Assembly (NCBI GenBank): GCA_950295325.1
Contig: OX485804.1
Coordinates: 33,110,001-33,170,000, forward strand
DNA from: Polytrichum commune
Taxonomy: Eukaryota > Streptophyta > Polytrichopsida > Polytrichales > Polytrichaceae
Direction of reading: 5' to 3'
Length of the DNA: 60,000 nt
Translations under genes and position numbers: made by a program
Notes under the pieces: generated by a model
What the model saw: only the letters and a program-made list of their open reading frames with translations
Databases searched by the model: none
Told to the model about the DNA's origin: nothing
In this document: positions 11,662 through 22,375 of the stretch, one piece after another
Position numbering within the stretch: the first letter of the stretch is position 1
Layout of the letters: each line of letters opens with the position of its first letter

Positions 11662-12195
11662 CCCACCCCAATATGCTTACAAAATGCAGTTTCTAAACAA
11701 GAAAGAAAAATCTGTAGTGGTTTAGTGACTGTAGATCAGGGTAGTCAAAAGAAGTGCAATGGGAAATCTTCTAACATTAATTATCAAAGAATTGAAAATT
11801 AGTGTTGAGCAAGGTAGGGTGGTAACAACATTAAATATAATCAAACACTAAATATCCTATTTAGTGTAGTGACAACACAAGGTACATGTCACATGTAAAT
11901 TACATTGAGCATGTACAAATTAAATTGCTCATTTTATTTTATTTAAAAAAAATTGTTGTGAGAAGATTTGCAAGCCACATCTTCGACACATTTAACAAGA
12001 AGTGAAGACAAGTGAAGCCCAAGAGAAGACAAGGAATGATCAAACTTAATTTTTTTTCAAAATTGCCCTTTTTGGGCATGTATTAAAAAAATCAGCACCT
12101 CCACTTTTTGGTGCATGGTCATTCTTCATGGTCCACATTCGGTTTACACTTAGTGAAGGGCCCATGAACCATGAAAACTAATATTTTAGTAACTC

Positions 12196-12254
12196 GGACC
12201 ATGGAAGTCGTCCCACGCAAAATAGGCCTCTTATGTGGGACGACTTCATGGTCC
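12196..12254. repeat. Subterminal fold-back at the right end of element C
   Basis: Arms GGACCATGGAAGTCGTCCCAC (12196-12216) and its near-complement (12235-12254) flank an 18-nt loop. The outer arm overlaps the terminal inverted repeat, so the TIR sequence is present twice in opposite orientation at this end. A weaker version of the same arrangement is seen at the left side (about 11168-11236). Confidence 0.8.
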
Positions 12255-12674
12255 ATAGTGTAAACCGCCCCTCATTGTCAAGTTGACACCACGTGCGGAC
12301 AAAGTTTGCTACCCCTATATTACATGCCATATATAATTTTAAAATTTATGATATTTTTTCTACATATACATAACCATTGATAGTATCTTTTGTATACTTT
12401 TTTGAAATTTTTAGTCATCTTTATTTATTTTAGTAATTATTTTAGTCCAATTCTGTGTCATTCTAGTTAGAAATGGTATGTTTTATGAAAAAAACAAATC
12501 ATCAAATTTAGTTACCACTTTTAACTATGTCATAGGTACTGTGTATATCTACTCATGAAAAAAATTTGATAAAATTTTGACCCATTTTGGTGGTGCAACT
12601 TACCAAAAGAAGATTTCTTTTGGCCGCACGTGGTATTCAACTTGACAATGGAGTGATCTACCCATGAGCTGGGT

Positions 12675-14179
12675 CGTGCACCTCAAAACGAATATTTAGT
12701 TATTTTTCGAAAATAAAGCTTTGTCAACTAAAAATATAATTTATGAAAATTTTTTAGTCTTATGATTTAAAATAATTTAATTAATTTTTTTGGTATGGTC
12801 CAATAGTACCGGAAGTAGGTTATTGTTTTTTTCATTCATTCGTGGCGGCTTCTTGGCCTTAAACCTGAGTATCCACCTTAACGTTACTTAGTGTGGCTCT
12901 TGTTTGTCTTTGCATAGTGTATGTGTTAGGTCTTTTGTATGTATTTGCACTTTGACATGTGTGAGAAGAGTGTTAGAAATGGTACCAAAACAACGACGGG
13001 TTGATTTTTTTTTTTTATCCCTATTAGCAAGGAGGAGAGGGAGATGGATATAGAAAGAGAGTTTGCCGCTTTGAGTGAGCAGGGCGTTGAGCCATTAACG
13101 CGTTAGCATGCAAACTCTTATGGCGCATTGACATGGTTGGAGCTTAGAAGAATCCAAAATTTCCATTAATTAGTTTTTTCCCTAATATAATTTTTCACTT
13201 ATTCATTTGATTGGGTTCATAATTTCCAATTTTTTTGGTTTTTTATTTGGGAATTATTTTGGCACAAACTAGCTATGGTGCTACAATAACTGCCCCAATC
13301 TCAATACATATAGTCCCTTAAAGTTGTGAAGTTCCACACATTTCGTCTTCATTTTTCTAATTTGGAATGTTGGAAATATGTAGGGACCATGTGAGAGAGG
13401 AATTGTTACAATAGCCATTGAAAAGTTCAATGTGATAGAAAAAGTAACTTAAAGGGGCATGGATTTGGGTTTCTTGAAAAGGGCACTGATTGTACTCAAG
13501 TTTTTGTCTACTAGTTAATATCATAATTATGTTGGCCTATATTGTGAATATGGTTTGGGAGAGAATCTTGAAATTTACTATAATTTCAATACTTCAAAAT
13601 AAGTAATGATTTTTTTGGTAAATTGTTGTGATATCAATTTCTAGGTGTGAAAATAATCATTCCATTATCACACATGTGCCACACTTATGTGAATTGCTTA
13701 AGCCATCGGAAATGGGTCTATCTACCTTAGATGTGTCTAACCTTTACATGTCAGTGGATCAAACAACCTTCAATATGATGTCTTGCATGCTACATATATA
13801 ATAAGATGTTATCTTCATTGTCTTTGTCACGAGATTGATGAGATATTATACCATGGAGAGCTCTCTATCCTGACAAAAAGTAATTGCTCTCCCCTCATAT
13901 TTTGACACGTGGCATTCCAACATTGGTGGACGCCAACCACAATCCCATGTGGTAACTATGTTCCGACATTAGTATTACCTTGGCAAAGAAAAGACAAGAA
14001 AAATAAACATCAGTGTGTCTACTGAGGTGAATTTGAGCCTTGTTGGCCCTACTATATCCAAGAATCCCTTTGTTACAGAGTTAGGATGTAATGTTTATCC
14101 TAGATTAGGTGACGTCAGTTTGGATGGTTAGTTGGTTTCAACAAATTGGTCATCATGGAGACATGATGGGGACAAGAAT
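12675..14179. other. A+T-rich intergenic DNA without recognised gene
   Basis: No ORF of note, no splice-supported exon and no transposon ends were recognised between the nested block and the LINE. Several poly-T runs are present. Confidence 0.5.
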
Positions 14180-14576
14180 ACTTTATGCACTCATCACCAC
14201 AATTAGCCCAGTCTTAAAGTCTTGCGACCATCTACTAATACAAATACCAACACCGGACTGGACTTCCATAATCTTAGAATAAATGACCCTATTACAAAAC
14301 CCACCAGAAGGACACATCATAACCACACACCCATACACACAATTCATAAAAACAAACCAAAACATTATCAATCCACCTAACACCATTTATAAAGAAATAT
14401 ACAATTTTATCAAAGAAAATAATCAAACCATAAACCTAAATACATTGAAAAACAAATTTCCATTTTTACCAAAAAATTTACTCATAGAGACACCAACATG
14501 CAAAGAACCACTACATGAATACTCCCATCCCCCACCATATATTCAAAATACCTGAACAACAAACCACAACACACAC

Positions 14577-15440
14577 ATGATCACATGGAACGGTGCACCA
14601 CTAAATACTGACCTACCAAATATTGACCTACTAATATCAAATAACCCAACAATTATCACAATTCAAGAAACCAATTTAACCGCAACAAAATCCACAAAAT
14701 TCATACAAAACCTATTCCCACGATACAAACTATTATTCAACAACACACACACTCTAACAAGATGTATACAACAAGATGGCAATATACACCTATAAGAGAT
14801 GGACTCCTCACACTCATAAATAGAGAGTATGCATACCCAGGTAACATCATTAAAATCCCTACTCCAGTAGAGGTCTCGCCATACCTATAACTAATCAAAA
14901 TAAATAACCAACCCCTACAACCATGGATTTTAATACACATGTACATGCTATCACATACTGAGGACATAAGGTGTGTACCAATAATTCAACAAAATATAGC
15001 ACAACAAACAACAACATACCCTAACCACATACACATTTTATGTGGAGATTTTAACCAAGACATAGCCCTAATTGGACGACAAAACAAATATAATACTACA
15101 CCGCCACAAACAAAGGACATGAAATGGAACAAATTTACAGATTAGCTCCAGTTTACATACATCCCCACCAACAACCCATACTCTAGACAAGGGGGCCAAA
15201 ATTACAACCAAACAAGCTTAATAGATGGATAATATATTAGAATACCCAATATATACATCCATCATAAAAAATGATCATAATTTAAACTTAGATCCTTCAC
15301 CAATAACCCTACACATAACACCAAATACTCTACTAGCCCACCACCCACCACCAATAACAAACAAATATGCAATCGTTAACTATAATTTATACGACATTGT
15401 TAACTATAATGAAAATTCTAAACCCTATCCCACAAGAAAA
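14577..15440 (+). pseudogene. LINE ORF2 endonuclease (APE-like) remnant
   Basis: Starts MITWNGAP..., the usual beginning of an apurinic-type endonuclease in LINE ORF2, with IITIQETNLT (the catalytic-glutamate region) and later CGDFNQD at about 15041-15062, the conserved GDFN motif. The frame is broken by stops near 14795, 14890 and 15145. It would nick target DNA for target-primed reverse transcription; this copy cannot encode an intact enzyme. Confidence 0.8.
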
Positions 15441-16279
15441 CATTGAAAAATTCAAAACAATTTTTTTGGAAGAAAATGCACTCCAAATAAATGAACTCAC
15501 CAATATACTAACAAAAGAACAACTAACAAGCAACCAATCATGGCAATCATCGTGTACAAAACTAGAGCAACTACTAAAACAAATTTCTCGAATAAAATTT
15601 AAGAAACCTATAGTGCACCACCTCTCCCGAAACTCACAGATCACACAACACAACTAGGAGGGATCCTGCCAAGAAAATTTCAAAAAAAATGGAAAAGACA
15701 TCTCTCTACTTACCATCTAATTAGGAAAGTGATTTACCTCACAAAAAACAATCCAAATTGGCAAACACACCCAATAATAGAAGAACTAAAAAATAATGTC
15801 AAACATTCTACCCCCTCAAAATCAAGAACCTCTCCAACAAGAATGAATCAAAACCCTAGCAAAAATTGCCAAAACAACAAATATACATGTCCACACAATC
15901 ACTACAAAATACACCCAACAATGTATCAAAAAAACCATATCTAAATACAAAAAATATACAAAAAAACCAAAATAAATAAATAAATAAAGTCTTTAAAAAC
16001 CAAGAAACACCGCCATTAAATTGCATCACAGACATATATAACAATATAATTACAAACCCTGAAGACATAGCCAATTAAATCCACATCCAACAATCCATCA
16101 ATAATAGACCCACAATACCAACATGCTTTTATCAACTAGATGACACACCAAAATGCACATGTGGGGTAAGACAATATCCATGGCATGACTTAGATGAGTT
16201 TGTTATGGGTAAAAGGGGAAACCCACAAACCCCACTACATGAATACCTAGATAGAAAAACACATGACATATGCCTAAAA

Positions 16280-17990
16280 AACTTAGCAAACAATAAAGCA
16301 CCCGGCACGGGTAGATCACTTAGTGCATTTTAAAAACGACGTGCGGCATAATATAGAGAGGATTAAAATCATTTGAAATAAAAATTATAAAGGAATTCCA
16401 TATAATGAAGGGGCCATTAAATGTAGACAATCCCATTATAAGTAAGTTAGATGGACATAAAATGTGGGCCATTATTTTTTTGTAAAATTAATATAGGGGC
16501 TAAATATAAGGATCCTATGTGTTGTCATCATAACAATGTTTGCAATGGTATTACTTTGCTATGGTCTCCTATGTGTTTTCTTCATAATTTTGTTTGCAAT
16601 GGTATTACTGTTTGCACCCTTCTTTGTTTCCATGCTTTCCCTCAACACTCGTCAATTGCATTAGGAAGTAGATTAGCTTTTATTACTTAAAAGGAATATA
16701 GAGTACAAAAAATTGCAGTGACTTGGACAATATAAGTAATGGAAGGGTGCAAACAAATGGGCCATTTTTGAAATTTCAGTAATTATAGGGAGGCTTTAAT
16801 TCAGCCCTTGAAGGTAAATAGCCCCAAAACAAAAAAACCCCTAGCCGCACGTGATGCACAAAAATGCCTTAGAGTGATCTACCCATGGCACCCGGTCCCA
16901 ATAAAATTCCTAACACAATTCTAAAAAATATGCCGGATAACTTACACACACTATTTTTTTTATTTTTACTCATTGCTACAAATAACAACAAATCCCAACA
17001 TCATGGAAAATAAGCCTAACCATACTGCTCTATAAAAAAGAAGACCCTGCACAATTAACAAACCACAGATTGATTGCACTTGCAAGTACGATTACAAACT
17101 CTTTACCAACAATCTAACATTCATACTATCAGCATACGGTGTAAAACACCAAATCCTAAATAACAACCAAGAAGGATTCCGGGTAGAAAGAAACACATCT
17201 AGACAACTGCAACTTCTGGTAGCCACACTAGAAGACACGAGATTTAAAAACCAAGACATATACCTACTATACATCGATTTTTAAAACATATTTGGCTCTC
17301 TCGACCACGCAAGACTACTAGCTGTAATAAAAGACCTAGGATACCCAGAAGACGCAATAACCTTAATAGGAAATATTTACTCACACTCCAACACCATATT
17401 TACTAGAGAGCACTTCGGAAACACCAAACCAATACCCATACAAAGAGGAACAATACAAGGAGACTCGCTTAGTCCCTACTTATTTTTAATATTCTTATAA
17501 CCACTACTACGATGGCTACATTTGTGGAAAAATGGATATACATTTGGCACATCTAAACTAATAATTAGTTCGGCAACATACGCAGACGATTTAGCAACCA
17601 TTACAAACAATCTTCGATCATTACAAATCCAACTAACTAAGCTAGACAAATATTGTGAGTGGGCTGAAATGGATCTAGGGTACCAAAATGTGCTATCACT
17701 GGTTGTCCAAACAAATCAAATACAAAACCAAATACATTCAAAGCAAACCTCCAAGCCCAAAACAGCAAATACAAGAACCAACAACTACCCGTATTACACC
17801 AAAATAAACCATATATAGAATTAGGCATACAATTAGTATCCTCCCTAAAATGGAAACTCCAAACACACATTACTACAACTAAAATAATAGACCAATGTAA
17901 ACAATTAATAAATTGTCCGGCAATAATCAAACAAAAAATCAAAATGATGGACATTGTCATTAGAGCAAACATAGCCTACATCTTCTATGC
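16280..17990 (+). pseudogene. LINE reverse transcriptase remnant, interrupted by MITE A copy 2
   Basis: The conserved fingers motif NKAPGP is cut by the MITE: 'aaagcacccgg' before it, and the duplicated gcacccgg resumes with 'tcccaataaaattcc'. Downstream one reads SLDHARLLAVIKDLGYP, then QRGTIQGDSLSPYLF at about 17440-17487, and the catalytic YADD box intact at 17579-17590. Stops and shifts separate these blocks (for example TAA at 17281). This is the polymerase core of ORF2. Confidence 0.85.
16306..16887 (-). mobile_element. MITE family A, copy 2 (inverted, 582 bp)
   Basis: Ends CACGGGTAGATCACT and, inverted, CATGGGTAGATCACT. The flanking 8-bp duplication gcacccgg is perfect (16298-16305 and 16888-16895). 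Relative to copies 1 and 3 it is in reverse orientation. The interior includes the ~70-bp repeat around 'cctatgtgtt...cataa...tttgcaatggtatta'. The target lies in the reverse-transcriptase motif of the LINE, so the MITE is younger than the LINE. Confidence 0.95.
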
Positions 17991-19899
17991 AGTTCCGTAC
18001 TCCCTACCAACCATCAAAAAACTAGACAAAAAGATTATCGGTATCCAAAAAACAATCTGTGGATTTCCAAAATGAACTGCAAATGTAATAACCCAACTAC
18101 CACATGACCTCTTTGGATTGGAAGCCTTCTCACTAACAAATGTCTACCTACGATGTATCAGTGAACAACTTAGAAACGGACTAAATGACCCTGGAAGACT
18201 AGGAATAATATACAAATGACTCATACAACATATACTCTTTAAACACAGAGGAGCTAAAGATATATCTGGAATCAAATACTAGGACTGCACTCGATCACCA
18301 ACCACACAAACATTGATTCTTATAAAAAAAAAAGGAGGGGTTGATCTCAAAAGCATAGAAGAAAACTTCCAACTCTATAGGGCGGTACTATAATTAGAAT
18401 GGAGAGCATGTGCCACATGTCAAACTACCATACTTAAACGCCAAACTATCTCTTAAATTACTACATAAACTCTTAAACCTCAACATACAAAAGATAAAAC
18501 ATATCTGCCTCCCAAATGGCACATGCTTAATGTCATCACATGACTTTTAAACATACTATAAAAACCCAACTACATTAGAGAAAGAACACACTAAATATAG
18601 CAGAACAACTTTTCTGCTATCCAAGATGCAACCAAGGTTGCCCAGCCCCATGCCATAGACACACACAAATCCAAACACTCAAAACACAATACATATCAGA
18701 CAATCAAGAACTAACACCAAGAATAATAGAAGGCGCACTACACCCATCATTACTAGAACACCCACAACAACCAAAACCGCCTCCTAAAATAATAAATAAC
18801 CCAAGTAAATTCCCCATACATACCATAATTAGCCAAAAACTAAACAAAACTCAAGACAAATATAAATTAACCAAAAAAATATACAATACATACCTATGCC
18901 AATGGTCACAACTAAATAATATAACTTATAACAAATGGATGCCACAACGCGAATTCTTCCCATCTAACCAACCTTCAGTGTTCAAACACAACATCAAACT
19001 ACTAATAGAATAGTACTCTACAAAATACCAACATAGATACTACAAAAACATATTAGATACACACTTCACACCTGCACAACCCACAGACACAAGAACCATA
19101 CCACCACCCTTAATAATCCCACACATCTAAATCTCCGTAACAAAATGCAATCCAAAAAAAGACATAATTACTAAGAAAAATACTATACAAACACAAAACG
19201 AACTAACCCATATTTATGAAGACATTGGAAGACACCTCACCACCATTCCAACCACTAGACTAAAATGGTTGTGGCAACAATACCATAAAAATCACTACAA
19301 CACACATGGGCTAGTACCTCCTACACAACCTTTTGAAATCGATATAGTTTGGCTATATCAACGATATAAGTACAAAACTTCCAATAAATATTCACTAAAA
19401 GCATCTCAACACACCCTCCCAACTAATATCCTAAACCCTTTCACAACAACATTTAACATCTCCCACTCATATTTTTCCTCACCAATAACATGCCCCACAC
19501 AAATTACACAATTTTACTCCCCATTCACAAGGGACAAGATCTTTGGATCACTTGGTATCGCCCTCCAATAAAAATGAAAAGGAATTGGATATGCACACCC
19601 ACATAACGAAGAAATGGCCCAGCAAGCAATACATTGGGCACGACTATCAACGAAAAATGACCCAAACATCATCACAATATTATTCATACCGGATGCCAGC
19701 TAGTACCAAAACTTTTCACCATACACTGGACCTTTCCCAGACACGCACATTATTGCCCATTTTGCTGCAGCTATCATAACATACGAAGAATCAACAAACC
19801 CTCAAGACATAAATAAACCACAAATAGAATACACATCCTATGTATCCATCACCAAAACCAAAGCTTTGGCACACCCAACCAAATAGACACACTTAAAAC

Positions 19900-20610
19900 A
19901 ACAATTGAAAACCTACAAATACCACAATACTACGTACAAAACCCCACCCAAGCCCTCTAACACACCTGTAAACAAAAACACCAAATGGAACAAATCGCCC
20001 TACCCGCCGCATACCAACCTAGCAAACGCATACATACCACCCCTACCAGATTTAGAAACAAATACTACACCAAAACTTCTACCCCAATATAGCTATTATA
20101 CCGATGGATCGTTTGTCCCACCCAAACAAGTCAAAGAAAAGCACTAGAAGAAGGAAAAAGTGGGATACATAATATACAACCCAACAAAAGCAGTAATACA
20201 CATATCAAAAAGACTACCCGGATTACAAACCAGCTTTAGAGCTGAATTAATGGCCATCCACAAAACACTAAAAATAATTACCACAATATACCCTAACGCA
20301 CACATATTCACCAATTGCCTCAATTGCATATATGTAATCAACACACAAATAAAACACCCAACCCAACACAACTACCATGTTGATAAAACCATACTAGCAT
20401 CTATGGTAGAGATGCTAAAAAGCCGTACACAACCCACTACAATATACAAAGTTAAAGCATATACCAACATTGACGGAAACGAAGCAAACATGCTTGCAAA
20501 AAACAGCACAAAAAAAAATTCAAATTCGCCTCCAAACCATACGACTTTGCACATACCACATCATACTACTTCAATTAGACACATGGCCAGGACCAAGAAA
20601 ACGACCTGAC
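19900..20610 (+). pseudogene. LINE RNase H domain remnant with lost catalytic residues
   Basis: YYTDGSF (about 20094-20114) supplies the first catalytic Asp and RAELMAIHKTL the Glu. The next motif reads IFTNCLNCIYVIN where a TDS-type Asp is expected. The last reads KVKAYTNIDGNEANMLAK where His and Asp are expected in KAHTxxxGNExAD. Three of the usual key residues are therefore replaced. The domain would remove RNA from the RNA:DNA hybrid; here it is inactive by sequence. Confidence 0.8.
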
Positions 20611-20759
20611 AAATGCCCTATCAGATGTTTGGAAACATACATCACTAAACACGATTGTGAGAAAAACTTAGAAATAATGGCACAACAATTCCCCAACATT
20701 TGCAAGTGGACAACGAACCCCGACACAAATAACGAACTATCCAACAATTTCTGGTCTAA

Positions 20760-21434
20760 CCCTACAATAACAGACTCACAAAAAAAAGCCTTCTAAAATT
20801 TCATACTGACCAATACATGGGCAATGCTAGGAAACAATTATTCTCCGGCATACAAAGATTCTCATCAAACACATGTCCAATTTGCAACTCTCTCAATGCA
20901 GATACATGGTTCCATGTACTCCTAAAATGTAACCAACACCACATACATGCCCTTAAAACCAAAAGACATAACAAAGCAGTATGGGAATTAAGAAAATTAA
21001 TCTTATCATCACAAAAATCAAGATGCTACATTCTCATGAATGCAAGGACATTCAACAACAACCGTCAAGAAAATACAGTCCCTCTATGGCTCCTACCTTG
21101 CACATGTGCACAACAAAGATGCCACTGCAACGCCATACTCAAACCCGACCTGCTATGTGTTAAAGGACTTCCATACCAAAGTACCCCACCACTAAACCCA
21201 ACAGACAATTTCACAGTACAATTCATTAAATTCACATACACTAACAATAGGTTCTCACAAGAAACAATAAAAAACAACATTCAAAAATATCAAGCATTAA
21301 TTAATATCCTCAACCAACAAAGATGGAAAGTAGACCCCCTAATAGTCATCACGGCTAGAGCTAGAGGAACTATGCATGCCCCCTCAATGAAACAACTCGA
21401 AAAAAAAAATTCAACTATCCGAAACTACCATCAA
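20760..21434 (+). pseudogene. LINE ORF2 C-terminal zinc-knuckle region
   Basis: Contains CPICNSLNADTWFHVLLKC and then HALKTKRHNKAVWELRKL, the arrangement seen at the C-terminus of RNase H-containing plant LINEs (C-x2-C, then H and C). The frame is open for 208 codons from 20817 and continues past the MITE insertion at 21435 into 22242-22345, where the element ends. Confidence 0.75.
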
Positions 21435-22233
21435 CACGGGTAGATCACTCTAAGGTATTTTTGTGCACCACGTGCGGCTGGGGTTTTTTTGTTTTGGGGC
21501 TATTTACCTTCAAGGGTTGAATTAAAGCCTCCCTATAATTACTTAAATTTCAAAAATGGCCCATTTGTTTGCACACTTCCATTACTTATATTGTCCAAGT
21601 CACTGCAATTTTTTGTACTCTATATTCCTTTTAAGTAATAAAAGCTAATCTACTTCCTAACGCAATTGACCAATGTTTAGGAAAAGCATGGAAACAAAGA
21701 AGGGTGCAAACAATAATACCATTGCAAACATAGTTATGAAGAAAACACATAGGAGACCATAGCAAAGCAATATCATTGCAAACACTGTTATGATGAAAAC
21801 ACATAGGAGATGCCAACACAAATACCATAGCCTTCATTGCAATGCAAGTGACCAAAACCACAGAGCATAGTACAGCGGGTTTAGAATTTACAATTTAGGG
21901 TGAAGTCCACAATGTTACGGCGCGTTCCCTTTTCATACATTTTTGGACAGATGGAAATCCCAATTATCATCCATCCCCGTGAGTCCTAAACCCATTTACA
22001 TACCATACCAAACATACCTTCTAGGATCCTTATCTTCAGCCCCTATATTAATTTTACAAAAAAATAATGGCCCACGTTTTATGTTCATCTAACTTACTTA
22101 TAATGGGATTGTCTATATTTAATGGCCCCTTCATTATTTGGAATTCCTTTATAATTTTTATTTCAAATGATTTTAATCCTCTCTATATTATGCCGCACGT
22201 CATTTTTAAAATGCACTAAGTGATCTACCCGTG
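21435..22233 (+). mobile_element. MITE family A, copy 3 (799 bp)
   Basis: Perfect ends CACGGGTAGATCACT / AGTGATCTACCCGTG with an 8-bp duplication accatcaa (21427-21434 and 22234-22241). It is nearly identical to copy 1 in the outer parts. A longer interior holds two units with 'accattgcaaaca' and 'gaaaacacataggaga' and about 120 bp of unique sequence. It is inserted near the 3' end of the LINE. Confidence 0.95.
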
Positions 22234-22375
22234 ACCATCAAACACACATTCAAAGCAATTAACACCTCTACCATTCTAGAATATGCTAGATCAATCCTTC
22301 TACATAAACGTAGGATAGAAAACAACCAATCATTACCAATAGAATGAAAAAAAAAAAACAAAAAAAAAACTTTAT

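Larger units (their letters stand above)
6166..12271. mobile_element. Element C: non-autonomous TIR element with TCA duplication, itself split by the hAT element
   Basis: Its terminal inverted repeats are GGRGCGGTTTACACTATGG continuing into ACCATGAAGT once the inner hAT is removed (about 28 bp). The element consists of 6166-6186 plus 11172-12271, about 1.1 kb. The 3-bp TCA at 6163-6165 and 12272-12274 is the likely target duplication, because deleting one copy and the element makes the MITE B arms match. A 3-bp duplication and GG-ended TIRs suggest PIF/Harbinger-like or CACTA-like mobilisation rather than hAT. No transposase of its own is visible. Both ends carry subterminal fold-backs. Confidence 0.75.
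6148..12666. mobile_element. MITE family B (hAT-type), split by nested insertions; outermost layer
   Basis: Only the ends belong to this element: 6148-6165 on the left and about 12275-12666 on the right, roughly 410 bp in total. The left end reads CACGGGGAGGTCACT and the right end, inverted, CATGGGTAGATCACT. The flanks agctaggt (6140-6147) and agctgggt (12667-12674) are a 7/8 matching target duplication. Removing the inner insertion and one TCA restores an inverted repeat of over 40 bp, which continues through CATTGTCAAGTTGA and ACCACGTGCGG. The outermost bases resemble family A, so A and B probably used related transposases. Confidence 0.8.
14187..22368 (+). mobile_element. Decayed LINE retrotransposon, about 6.8 kb without its two MITE insertions
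   Basis: Ordered domains are an endonuclease, a reverse transcriptase, an RNase H and a C-terminal zinc-knuckle region, followed at 22346-22368 by an A-rich tail. ACTTTAT occurs just before the proposed 5' end (14180-14186) and just after the tail (22369-22375), a weak candidate target duplication. The plus strand is extraordinarily A- and C-rich and poor in G throughout, unlike its flanks. Frequent in-frame stops and small shifts show that it is dead. The region before 14577 may be the end of ORF1, so the copy is probably 5' truncated. MITE A copies are inserted at 16306 and 21435. Confidence 0.88.

Noticed and set aside
6166-12271. Outer GGTTTACAC repeats as the ends of the hAT transposon
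   Set aside because: They lack an 8-bp duplication. The CAG...CTG ends at 6187 and 11163 have a perfect one, so the outer repeats belong to a separate host element.
14283-14555. ORF of 90 codons before the endonuclease as a clear LINE ORF1 (gag-like)
   Set aside because: It lacks a CCHC knuckle and is only a short fragment. It can only be called possible ORF1 tail.
3785-22241. The three A copies as long terminal repeats of one retroelement
   Set aside because: They have inverted ends, differing orientations and independent 8-bp duplications.
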